From: Kineococcus endophyticus
GTDB taxonomy: Bacteria > Actinomycetota > Actinomycetes > Actinomycetales > Kineococcaceae
Length of the DNA: 64,000 bases
Reading direction: 5' to 3'
Assembly: GCF_040796495.1 (NCBI RefSeq)
Contig: NZ_JBFNQN010000006.1
Coordinates: 62,001 to 126,000 of the forward strand
A program made the position numbers and the translations under genes. Shown here one piece after another: positions 35,409 through 43,370 of the stretch (position 1 is the stretch's first letter; each line of letters opens with the position of its first letter). The notes beneath the pieces were generated by a model. That model was not told the DNA's origin. It worked only from the letters and a program-made list of their open reading frames with translations, and did no database searches.

Positions 35409-36038
35409 GTGGGTTCCGCTGTGCACGAGTTCCTCTCGGCCCTGCTCGGGGTGCCGGGCGGCTGGTTGCTGGCCGTCGTGGGCGCGCTCGTCTTCGTCGA
35501 GGACGCGCTGTTCGTCGGGTTCGTCGTCCCGGGCGAGACCGCGGCGGTCGTCGCCGGCGCGGCCGCCAGCCTCGGACGTGCCCCGCTCACGACGACCCTG
35601 CTCGTGGTGGCCGCCGCGGCCGTGGCCGGCGACTCCGTCGGCTACCTCGTGGGCCGCCGCTACGGCGACCGCCTCCTGTCCCTCCGGCCCCTGCGCCGGC
35701 ACGCCGCAGCCCTGGACAAGGGGCGCCGGCTCGTCCGCGACCGTGGCGGCGTCGCGGTGTTCCTCGGCCGCTTCACCGCGTTCCTGCGGGCGGTGACGCC
35801 GGCGCTCGCGGGTGCCTCCCGGATGCCGTACCGCCGTTTCGCGGTGTGGAACGTCGTCGGGGGACTGGTGTGGTCGGCGGCCGCCGTGCTCGTCGGCTGG
35901 ACCGCGGGGACGTCGTACGCGAGCGCCGCGCACACCCTGGGACAGGGCAGCGCCGTCGTCGTGGCGGTCGTCGTGGGTGCGGCGCTCGCGGTCCTGCTCG
36001 TCCGTCGCCGGCGCGCCCGGTCACCGCGGAACTCCTGA
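35409..36038 (+). CDS. DedA-family membrane protein
   Basis: 209 residues. The VTT/SNARE-associated domain includes FVEDALFVGFVVPGETAAVV, GDSVGYLVGRRYGDRLL and the diagnostic FLGRFTAFLRAVTPALAG with its essential Arg. It has about 5-6 membrane segments and a basic tail. DedA proteins flip undecaprenyl phosphate or phosphatidylethanolamine across the membrane. That fits the adjacent uppP, which makes undecaprenyl phosphate. The GTG at 35409 is 6 nt after CACAGT, a likely leaderless start. Confidence 0.9.
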   Translation: MGSAVHEFLSALLGVPGGWLLAVVGALVFVEDALFVGFVVPGETAAVVAGAAASLGRAPLTTTLLVVAAAAVAGDSVGYLVGRRYGDRLLSLRPLRRHAAALDKGRRLVRDRGGVAVFLGRFTAFLRAVTPALAGASRMPYRRFAVWNVVGGLVWSAAAVLVGWTAGTSYASAAHTLGQGSAVVVAVVVGAALAVLLVRRRRARSPRNS

Positions 36039-36067
36039 GACGTCCACCGGAAGGAACGGGGAAGCAC

Positions 36068-36910
36068 GTGCAGTTGTGGCAGGCCGTCGTGCTCGGGATC
36101 GTGGAGGGGCTCACCGAGTTCCTCCCGGTCTCCAGCACCGGGCACCTCACCATCGTCGAGAAGCTGCTGGGCCTGCGCGTCGACGACGCCGGCACCACCG
36201 CGTTCACCGCGATCATCCAGTTCGGGGCGATCATCGCCGTCATCGGGTTCTTCCGGCGTGACATCGTCCGGCTCCTCCTGGCGTGGGTGGGCGGCCTGCG
36301 GAACTCCGCCGACCGGGGGACGGACTACCGCCTCGCCTGGTGCGTGGTCGTCGGGTCGGTGCCGGTGGGCCTGGTCGGGTTCCTCGCCAAGGACGTCGTG
36401 GCCGGGCCGTTGCGGTCGCTGTGGGTCGTGGCGTTCGCCCTCATCGGGTGGAGCGTCGTCATGGTGGCGGCGGAGGCGTACGCCGCCCGGCGGGCGCACC
36501 AGCGCGGAGAGGGTGCCGTCACCCTCAAGGACGCGCTCACCATCGGTGTCGTGCAGTGCCTCTCGCTCGTGCCGGGCGTGTCCCGTTCCGGGGCGACGAT
36601 CAGCGCCGGGTTGTTCCGCGGACTCGACCGCGTCACCGCCACGCGGTTGTCGTTCTTCATGTCCATCCCCGCGCTGACCGCCGCCGGCCTCTACGAGGGG
36701 GTCTCGGCCGGGAACGACGTCTCCCGCACGGTCGGCTGGGGGGCCACGGCCGTCGGCACCCTCGTGAGCCTCGTCGTGGCCTACGCCTCGATCGCCTGGT
36801 TGCTGCGGTTCGTGGCCCACCACCGGATCAGCGTCTTCGCCGGGTACCGCGTCGGTCTGGGCGTGGTGCTGCTGGCGCTGCTGGGGACCGGGACGCTGTC
36901 CGCCGTCTGA
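36068..36910 (+). CDS. uppP: Undecaprenyl-diphosphatase
   Basis: 280 residues, BacA/UppP type. The active-site motifs EGLTEFLPVSSTGH (about 14-27) and LVPGVSRSGATISAGL are intact, with about 7-8 membrane segments. It dephosphorylates undecaprenyl pyrophosphate so the lipid carrier can be reused for cell wall synthesis, and it confers bacitracin tolerance. GTG at 36068 follows a GGAAGGAA site. It lies 29 bp after dedA, and together they form a lipid-carrier recycling unit. Confidence 0.95.
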   Translation: MQLWQAVVLGIVEGLTEFLPVSSTGHLTIVEKLLGLRVDDAGTTAFTAIIQFGAIIAVIGFFRRDIVRLLLAWVGGLRNSADRGTDYRLAWCVVVGSVPVGLVGFLAKDVVAGPLRSLWVVAFALIGWSVVMVAAEAYAARRAHQRGEGAVTLKDALTIGVVQCLSLVPGVSRSGATISAGLFRGLDRVTATRLSFFMSIPALTAAGLYEGVSAGNDVSRTVGWGATAVGTLVSLVVAYASIAWLLRFVAHHRISVFAGYRVGLGVVLLALLGTGTLSAV

Positions 36911-36969
36911 CCGGCGGGCACCCACCCGCGGTCCAGCCCGTCCCCAGCCGGACCTGGTGCGCTGGGGTC

Positions 36970-38100
36970 GTGACCCAACTGCAGGAACCCCCGGTGCTCG
37001 ACGCCCCGCCCGCCCCGCGGCGGCGGCGGCGCGGGCGCTGGGTCGCCGTGTGCGTCCTGTGCGTCCTGGCCGTCCCGGGGGTCTCGTTCGGCCGGGCGAT
37101 GGTCGCTCCCGGCGCCGCACCGGCCTCCGTGCGGGCGGTGGAGTGGGTCCGCGACCACGGCGGCGCGCACCTCGTCGACCTCGCCGAGAACTGGTGGTTC
37201 TCCCGCCACGTCCCCCACGGAGCGGTCCCCGCCGTCCGCGGCCCCGAGGTGCCTGCCGGGACGCCGGGTGCCCCTCCCGTCGTCCGGGGGGCCGTCACGG
37301 AGTCCCCCGCCGAAGGGCACTGGACCGCCGGCCGCCTCGGCTCCGACGGACTGCCCGCGCTCTACTCGACGTGGTTCCGGCCGGACGCCTCCGATCCCGG
37401 TGTGGTCGCCGCGGCCGCGTGGATCCGCGCGGGCAGCTACCGGGCGCACCTCGTCGCGGGGACGAAGGAACCGGACACGGGCTCCTGGCCGGGGGACGCG
37501 CGGGTCGCGCCCGGCGACGTGCCGAACCTGCTCGCGACCTTCAACGCGGGTTTCACGTTCCACGACACCCCGGGCGGGTTCTTCGAGGACGGGCGGTCCA
37601 GCCGTTCCCTCGTCGACGGTCTGGCCACGGCCACCATCAGCGGTTCGGGCGCGCTGCAGGTGGGGTTGCTGGGGGCGGACGTCTCCCTCGCCGGCGGGAC
37701 CACGCAGGCCCGGCAGAACCTGCACCTCGTCGTCGCCGACGGCGCGCCCGTGGCGGGACTGGCCGCCAACGGGTCCGGCCGGTGGGGGACGGCCCACAAC
37801 CAGGGCCAGTACACGTGGCGGTCGGGTCTGGGCGTCGACGCCGCCGGTGACCTCGTCTACGTGGCGGGGAACGGGCTCGACCTCGTGCACCTCGCCGACG
37901 CCCTCGTCGAGGCCGGAGCGGTCCGCGGCATGGAACTCGACATGCACAGCGGCATGGTGTCGTTCTCGAGCTGGGTCCCCGCGCCGGCGGGATCGAAGGA
38001 ACCGGTGGAACCGGCGAAGCTGCTGCCGGACATGACGCGGGAGGCGGACCGGTACCTCGCCCCCGACCAGCGTGACTTCTTCTACCTCACCGTCGACTGA
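36970..38100 (+). CDS. Phosphodiester glycosidase (NAGPA domain) membrane-anchored protein
   Basis: 376 residues. A basic N-terminus and one membrane helix (about 25-45) place the rest outside. The NAGPA-like domain has FNAGFTFHDTPGGFFEDGR, WRSGLGVDAAGDLVYVAGNG and RGMELDMHSG. The family cleaves sugar phosphodiesters; bacterial members act on envelope glycans or capsules. The gene follows uppP and may be part of the same envelope unit. Its 3' end overlaps the convergent small membrane gene by 19 bp. Confidence 0.83.
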   Translation: MTQLQEPPVLDAPPAPRRRRRGRWVAVCVLCVLAVPGVSFGRAMVAPGAAPASVRAVEWVRDHGGAHLVDLAENWWFSRHVPHGAVPAVRGPEVPAGTPGAPPVVRGAVTESPAEGHWTAGRLGSDGLPALYSTWFRPDASDPGVVAAAAWIRAGSYRAHLVAGTKEPDTGSWPGDARVAPGDVPNLLATFNAGFTFHDTPGGFFEDGRSSRSLVDGLATATISGSGALQVGLLGADVSLAGGTTQARQNLHLVVADGAPVAGLAANGSGRWGTAHNQGQYTWRSGLGVDAAGDLVYVAGNGLDLVHLADALVEAGAVRGMELDMHSGMVSFSSWVPAPAGSKEPVEPAKLLPDMTREADRYLAPDQRDFFYLTVD

Positions 38101-38537
38101 CCGTCCCGGCGTCGCAGGAGCAGCACGAGGCAACCGAGGACCTGCGCGGCCGTGAGGGTCGAGACGGCGGCGAGCGCGACGCCGCCGGACGGGCCCGGGA
38201 GCCCGAGCGCCGTGGTGTGGGAGGCGTGGCCGGCCGGGGTCACCAGACCCGGCGACACGGTGGCCGGCGTCGCCAGCAGCGCCGCATGGGCCAGGAGCAC
38301 CGCACCGCCCACGGCGGCCACGACCGCCCAGGTCCGCGGGGAGGGGGCCCGCCACAGGTGGCCCGCGCAGGGCAGGCAGACGAGCGACATCACGAGCAGC
38401 GCGCCGGCCAGCGGCAGCGACGATCCCGCGTGGGCGACGGCGAGCGGAACGTGCAGGACGGCGGCCGCCGCGCCGGCCACCGCGACGCCCCGGGAGACGC
38501 GCAGTTCCCGGGACGCCGCGGTGCGGGCCGTGCTCAC
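38082..38537 (-). CDS. Four-helix membrane protein of unknown function, amine oxidase operon
   Basis: 151 residues with about four hydrophobic segments (for example GVAVAGAAAAVLHVPLAVA and LAGALLVMSLVCLPCAGHLW), a His-containing middle loop, and a basic C-terminus. I do not recognise a family. The GTG overlaps the amine oxidase TGA (GTGA), so it is co-translated as the third gene of that operon. The several His and two Cys in membrane segments could suggest a metal role near the copper enzyme, but that is speculation. Confidence 0.75.
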   Translation of the reverse strand: MSTARTAASRELRVSRGVAVAGAAAAVLHVPLAVAHAGSSLPLAGALLVMSLVCLPCAGHLWRAPSPRTWAVVAAVGGAVLLAHAALLATPATVSPGLVTPAGHASHTTALGLPGPSGGVALAAVSTLTAAQVLGCLVLLLRRRDGQSTVR

Positions 38538-40519
38538 GCGCCGCAGCACCCGCCCGCCGGGGCGTCGTGGCTGCTGCGGGCCACCGGAACTCCCAGCGCG
38601 GGGTTGCGGTCGAAGAACCCGACGGGCTTGAGGGTGAACCCCGCGTAGTCCACCGGCATGACCGGCCAGTCCTCGGGCCGGGGGAAGTGCGTCAGCCCGA
38701 ACGTGTGCCACAGCACGAGGTCCTGGCCGTCGAGGTCCCGGTCCCCGGCGACGAACGCGGGCAGTCCGGCGCCACCGGGGTTCTGGTTGACGAAGTCCCC
38801 CGCGGGGTAGCGCTCCTCGCTGTCGTACTGCGTCACCCACAGGTGCTTCGTCCCGAACGTCGCCCGGTCGTGCACCACCGACGTGTCGTCGGCCAGCAGC
38901 AGCGGCTGGTGCTCGGGGTGCAGCGCGTACCCCGTCGGCTGCCCGAGGGAGTTGGTCTTCTCCGTGTTCAGGACGTGCCACACCCGGCCGGTCGCCCCGT
39001 TCGCCTCCCGCTGGGCCACGGCTTCGCTCGTCAGCCGGGTGGCCTTCCGCGCGAAGGCGTTGCCCCACGGGTTGCCCTCCCCGCGCGGGACCCGGACGGC
39101 GTCGACCTCCTCGACCGCGTTGCTCAGCCCGTCGACCATCATGTCCAGCCGCGCCGAGAACAGGTGCTGGTGGAAGGGCGCCGCCAGGCCCGGGGCGATC
39201 TCGGTGGAGAACTCCAGACCGCCCTCGGGGTGGGCCGCCGTGAAGACGACCCCGGTGGCCTTGGCCTCCAGCTCGATCGTCCCGTCGAGGTAGAGGTACC
39301 AGTAGAACCCGTAGTCGTAGTTCCCGATCGTGGTGAAGAACGAGATGACGAGGCGGCGCTGGCGGCGCGTCTCGTCCATCCCGTTGAACATGTCGGAGTG
39401 CTTCCAGAGCACCCCGTAGTCCTCCTCGTGCAGGCAGATCGCGTTCTGCACGGTCTTGGGGTGACCGGTCTCGTCGGCCAGGACGGCGTCGAAGTAGTGG
39501 ATCTCGCCGAGGCAGTCGCAGCCCAGGGCGAGCGAGTTCACGAAGCGGCCGAACAGGTACTCACCGGTGTCGAAGTAGTTCTGCCAGAACCGCACGGGGG
39601 AGGGGTCGGCATAGGGGACGACCATCTCGGCGACGGACGCCCGGTAGACGACGTCGCGCTGGACGCTCGGGTCCGGCCCGGTGTGGTCGGCCACGGAGAG
39701 CTGGTGCAGCGTCAGCCCCTCGCGGGCGTCGAAACCGACGCGGAACCGCCAGCCCTGCCAGCTGACGACGTCGCCGTCGACGGAGAAGCTGGGCCCTTCC
39801 GGTTGGGTGATGGCGATGGGCTTGAGGTCGGTGCGTTCGGCCTGGGCGTGCGGCGCCTCGTCCCAGTTCCCGCTCTGGCGGGGGATCTCGAAGCGCTGGT
39901 GGTCCAGGACGTGCAGGACGCGACCGGCCGACAGGTCCACGAAGGCGACGATCCCGTCGACGGGGTGCGCCCACGGCAGCGCCGACGGGTCGGGCTGGGC
40001 GAAGGCGAAGACGCGCAGGATGCGGGCCGCGCCGGGGTCGGTGGCCGGGATGTCGTCGTAGTGGCCGGCGGACAGCGGGACCGTCACGACGTCCTCCGGC
40101 GCCAGCCCCCGGGAGGCGAGCGTGGACACCCACCGCTCGTCGGCCCGCAGGACCGGGTCGATCGCGGCGAACTCCTCCTCCAAGATCGGCAGGTGTCCCT
40201 CGACGGCCCCGTCGACCGTGCGGTCGGAGACGATCCCGCGCTGCGAGAGGGAGAGCCGCACGTCGCGGCCGACGCCCGTGGCGGTGTCCAGCAGCAGCGC
40301 GCGGACGGTCCGCTCGACCGGGTCGCCGGGGGTGAACGCGAGGACGGCGGCCTTCGGGGGTTCCAGCAGCCCGAGGTAGGCGAACCGCGTCGTGGGCGTG
40401 AGCGTGGGGCCCAGGAGTTCGCGCGCCGCGTCGACCTCGGCCGCGGTGAGGCGGTCGAGCGGGTGGGTGGGAACGGTGGTGACGAGCAGGTCGGTGGTGG
40501 GTGTCTCGAGCAGGCTCAT
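38534..40519 (-). CDS. Copper-containing primary amine oxidase
   Basis: 661 residues, full-length CuAO. Tyr401 in TIGNYDYGFYWY is the self-processed topaquinone precursor. Copper ligands are HQH in FHQHLFSARLDM and His in LTHFPRPEDWPVMP. The catalytic base Asp is in YFDTGEYLFG. It oxidises primary amines to aldehydes, ammonia and peroxide. No signal peptide is present, as in Arthrobacter-type cytoplasmic enzymes. It ends with GGCCGA, a Cys pair not typical of the family. It is coupled to the permease upstream. Confidence 0.96.
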   Translation of the reverse strand: MSLLETPTTDLLVTTVPTHPLDRLTAAEVDAARELLGPTLTPTTRFAYLGLLEPPKAAVLAFTPGDPVERTVRALLLDTATGVGRDVRLSLSQRGIVSDRTVDGAVEGHLPILEEEFAAIDPVLRADERWVSTLASRGLAPEDVVTVPLSAGHYDDIPATDPGAARILRVFAFAQPDPSALPWAHPVDGIVAFVDLSAGRVLHVLDHQRFEIPRQSGNWDEAPHAQAERTDLKPIAITQPEGPSFSVDGDVVSWQGWRFRVGFDAREGLTLHQLSVADHTGPDPSVQRDVVYRASVAEMVVPYADPSPVRFWQNYFDTGEYLFGRFVNSLALGCDCLGEIHYFDAVLADETGHPKTVQNAICLHEEDYGVLWKHSDMFNGMDETRRQRRLVISFFTTIGNYDYGFYWYLYLDGTIELEAKATGVVFTAAHPEGGLEFSTEIAPGLAAPFHQHLFSARLDMMVDGLSNAVEEVDAVRVPRGEGNPWGNAFARKATRLTSEAVAQREANGATGRVWHVLNTEKTNSLGQPTGYALHPEHQPLLLADDTSVVHDRATFGTKHLWVTQYDSEERYPAGDFVNQNPGGAGLPAFVAGDRDLDGQDLVLWHTFGLTHFPRPEDWPVMPVDYAGFTLKPVGFFDRNPALGVPVARSSHDAPAGGCCGA

Positions 40520-42039
40520 GCGATGTCCTCGCTGTCCGGTGCGGTGTGCGGGGTGGAGCGGACCTGGTGCGGGACCGCGGGTTCGGCGGCGTCGAGCTGC
40601 GCTTCGAAGGCGGCCACGGCCAGCGGGTCCGCGCCGGGCTTCAGGACGCCGACCAGCGGCCCGACGAGGTAGGAGGCCACGATGAGGACGAGGAAGACCG
40701 CGCCGACGGTCCAGCCGCCGACGAGCAGTCCGAAGTTCGCGGCCGTCAGGTAGGCCGCCACCAGCAGCCCGACGACGCCGATGACGGGTGCGACCTTCGT
40801 GTTCCAGACCCGGGCGTCGACGCGGGTGCGGGCGAAGAACACGAGCACCGCGATGCAGGTCAGCAGCATGAGGAGGATGAACCCGAGCGTCGCGATGCCC
40901 GACATCCAGGTGTAGACCTGCAGGACCGGGTCGAGCCCGGCGGCGACGAAGGCGACCACGAGCGCGACCGAGGCGCCGGTCTGCAGGAGCGACGCGGTGT
41001 GCGGCGAGTGGTGCCGCGCGTGCGAACGACCCCAGAACCGCGGCAGCACCCCGGTGTTCGCCATCGAGAACACGTACCGGTTGACGACGTTGTGGAACGA
41101 CAGGACGCAGGCGAACAGGCTGGTCAGCAGCAACGCCTGGACGACGTCCCCGGCCGCGACGCCGACGAAGTCCGACGCGGTCTGCACGACCATGCCCTCG
41201 GGGTCGGCCGCGGCCTCGGTGACGGCCCCGGTGTCGCCCCAGGCCGAGACGACCGACCAGGCCGAGAGCGTGTAGAAGACGCCGATGACGGCGAGCGAGG
41301 CGTACGTCGCGCGCGGGATCGTCCGGTCCGGGTCGCGCGCCTCGTCGCGGAACACCGCCGTGCACTCGAACCCGATGAACCCGGCGAGCGCGAACATCAG
41401 CCCGATGCCGGGTGCGCCGGCGGCGATCCCCGAGGGCGTCAGCGAGGCCGTGGAGAACCCCTCGGGGCCACCGCCGGCCAGCACCACTCCGGCGTCGACG
41501 ACCAGGACGATGCCGATCTCGGCGATCAGCAGGACGCCCAGGACCTTGCTGGACAGGTCGATGTGCCGGTACCCGAGGAACCCGACGACGGCGATGGCCA
41601 GCCCGGTCCACACCCACCACGGCAGGTCCGGCCCACCGAGGTCGTCGGACACGACCCCGCCGAGCGCGGCGCCGAGGTAGCCGTACACCGCGGCCTGGAT
41701 CGTCTGGTAGGTCAGCAGGGCGAGGAAGGAACCCCCCAGGCCGTGCAGGCGGCCGAGCCCGGCCGCGATGTAGGTGTAGAACGCGCCGGCGTTCGGGACG
41801 TAGCGCGTCATGGCGACGAAACCGACCGCGAAGAAGAACAGGACGACCGAACCGACGGCGTACATGGCGGGGAACCCCGCGCCGTTGCCGATCGTGATGC
41901 CGAGGGGAACGCTCCCGCCGACGACCGTCAGGGGTGCGGCGGCGGCCACGACCATGAAGACGATCGAGCCGACGCCGAGACGGCCGGACAGGCGGCGCGG
42001 CTGCGCCGGTGCTTCCGTGGTGCTCGCGGTGGACGCCAT
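40516..42039 (-). CDS. APC-superfamily amino acid/amine permease
   Basis: 507 residues with about 12-14 membrane segments. GSIVFMVVAAAAPLTVVGG and the early-helix segment YVPNAGAFYTYIAAGLGRLHG are APC hallmarks, as are FIGFECTAVFRDEARDPDRT and SFHNVVNRYVFSMAN. ATG at 42039 has GGAGGAG. The stop overlaps the amine oxidase ATG (ATGA). The likely role is import of the amine (such as phenethylamine, tyramine or histamine) that the oxidase consumes. Confidence 0.9.
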   Translation of the reverse strand: MASTASTTEAPAQPRRLSGRLGVGSIVFMVVAAAAPLTVVGGSVPLGITIGNGAGFPAMYAVGSVVLFFFAVGFVAMTRYVPNAGAFYTYIAAGLGRLHGLGGSFLALLTYQTIQAAVYGYLGAALGGVVSDDLGGPDLPWWVWTGLAIAVVGFLGYRHIDLSSKVLGVLLIAEIGIVLVVDAGVVLAGGGPEGFSTASLTPSGIAAGAPGIGLMFALAGFIGFECTAVFRDEARDPDRTIPRATYASLAVIGVFYTLSAWSVVSAWGDTGAVTEAAADPEGMVVQTASDFVGVAAGDVVQALLLTSLFACVLSFHNVVNRYVFSMANTGVLPRFWGRSHARHHSPHTASLLQTGASVALVVAFVAAGLDPVLQVYTWMSGIATLGFILLMLLTCIAVLVFFARTRVDARVWNTKVAPVIGVVGLLVAAYLTAANFGLLVGGWTVGAVFLVLIVASYLVGPLVGVLKPGADPLAVAAFEAQLDAAEPAVPHQVRSTPHTAPDSEDIA

Positions 42040-42122
42040 GACGCTCCTCCGTGCAGGGGGGACCGGGCGGCCCGTCGCCGCCCCGGGAGCGATCCTGCTC
42101 GCGTCCGGTTTCCGTCGTGTTG

Positions 42123-42139
42123 CGCTCGTGTGACGAGCG
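42123..42139. promoter_or_regulatory. CGCTCGT-GTG-ACGAGCG palindrome
   Basis: A perfect 7+3+7 inverted repeat in the 182-bp gap between the amine operon (start 42039, minus) and the diguanylate cyclase (start 42222, plus), about 83 bp from each. It may be an operator for the amine operon. No regulator gene is adjacent. Confidence 0.45.
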
Positions 42140-42221
42140 TTTCCCTCGTCCGGCGGCACCCGATGGGCCGACCGGGCCACCCGTCCTCGTGTCGGCGTGA
42201 TCTGCTGCCGATCACGAGACC

Positions 42222-43346
42222 GTGGGGGGACGATCGACGGCCGGGGACCGCGGGCTCGGCGCCGCGGCCCTCGACGACCCCGTCCCCTCGCTGCGGGCCA
42301 GCCAGGTCTTCATGGTCCTGTGCGCCCCGGCGCTGCTCGTGCTGGCCCTGGCGGTCGTGTTCGTCGTCCCGGAGGTGCTGCGACCGGGGGCCGCTCCCGT
42401 CGTCCTCGGGGCGGGGATCCTGGCCCAGCCGGTCGCCCTGCTGGCCGTCGTCCGGCACCGCCGGACCGGACGGCCGCAGGGCTGGTGGTCGGTGTGGGCC
42501 ACCGGGCTCATCGCCGTCCTCACCGCGAGCGTGGCGGACGAGGCGTTCCGCCAGACGGCCGTCACCGCCCTCGTCGTCGGGCCGCTCTACGCCGCGATGT
42601 TCTGCAGCGCCCGCTCGATGCTCGGGCACCTCGCCCTGGCCCTCGTCGTCGCGACCGGTCTGGCGGCCGACCTGCCGGGTGACGCCCTGGTGCGGGCCTC
42701 CCGGGTGGCGGCCGTCGACATGGTCCTGGCCCTCACGGTCGCCGGGTTGTTCGCGTTGCGGGCCAGGCTCGACGCCGCGGTGGCGCGGGCCGTCGCCGCC
42801 CGGGACCGGGCCGACGCGCTGGCCGCCCGGGACCCGCTGACGGGTCTGCTGAACCGCCGGGGGCTGCGGGCTGCCCTGGCCGCGCGTCCTCCCGGCCCGC
42901 TGGGAGCGGTCCTGCTGGACATCGACCACTTCAAGCGGGTCAACGACTCCCTCGGCCACGGGGCCGGGGACGACGTGCTGGTGCGTGTCGCCGGTGTGCT
43001 CGCCGCCACCGTGCGAGGGGAGGACCTGCTCGCCCGCATCGGCGGGGAGGAGTTCTTCGTGCTCCTGCCCGGCTTGCACCCGCACGAGGTCGCCGCGCTG
43101 GCCGAACGCCTGCGCGCCGCCGTCGCCGCCGACGGAGGTTCGCCACCCGTGACCGTGAGCGCCGGGGTGGCGGCCAGGTCGGCGTCCGCCACGGACGGCG
43201 CCGCCACGGAGGGGGTCGGACCGGACGTCGTCGACGAGTTGTACGCGCGCGCCGACCGGTTGCTCTACCGGGCCAAGCGGGAGGGGCGGAACCGCGTGTG
43301 CGCGGAACCTGGGGACCGGAGGGTTCGGGTGCCGACCACCGGGTAA
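42222..43346 (+). CDS. Membrane diguanylate cyclase (GGDEF)
   Basis: 374 residues. About six membrane segments (25-180) form an unrecognised sensor, followed by a GGDEF domain: RDPLTGLLNRRGL, DIDHFKRVNDSLGHGAGDDV and the active site GGEEF (274-278). An RGED I-site lies five residues upstream, so product inhibition is expected. It should make c-di-GMP from GTP. There is no EAL domain. GTG at 42222. It is divergent from the amine oxidase operon. Confidence 0.92.
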   Translation: MGGRSTAGDRGLGAAALDDPVPSLRASQVFMVLCAPALLVLALAVVFVVPEVLRPGAAPVVLGAGILAQPVALLAVVRHRRTGRPQGWWSVWATGLIAVLTASVADEAFRQTAVTALVVGPLYAAMFCSARSMLGHLALALVVATGLAADLPGDALVRASRVAAVDMVLALTVAGLFALRARLDAAVARAVAARDRADALAARDPLTGLLNRRGLRAALAARPPGPLGAVLLDIDHFKRVNDSLGHGAGDDVLVRVAGVLAATVRGEDLLARIGGEEFFVLLPGLHPHEVAALAERLRAAVAADGGSPPVTVSAGVAARSASATDGAATEGVGPDVVDELYARADRLLYRAKREGRNRVCAEPGDRRVRVPTTG

Positions 43347-43370
43347 CGTCCGGCGGGTCGCGCCCGATGG

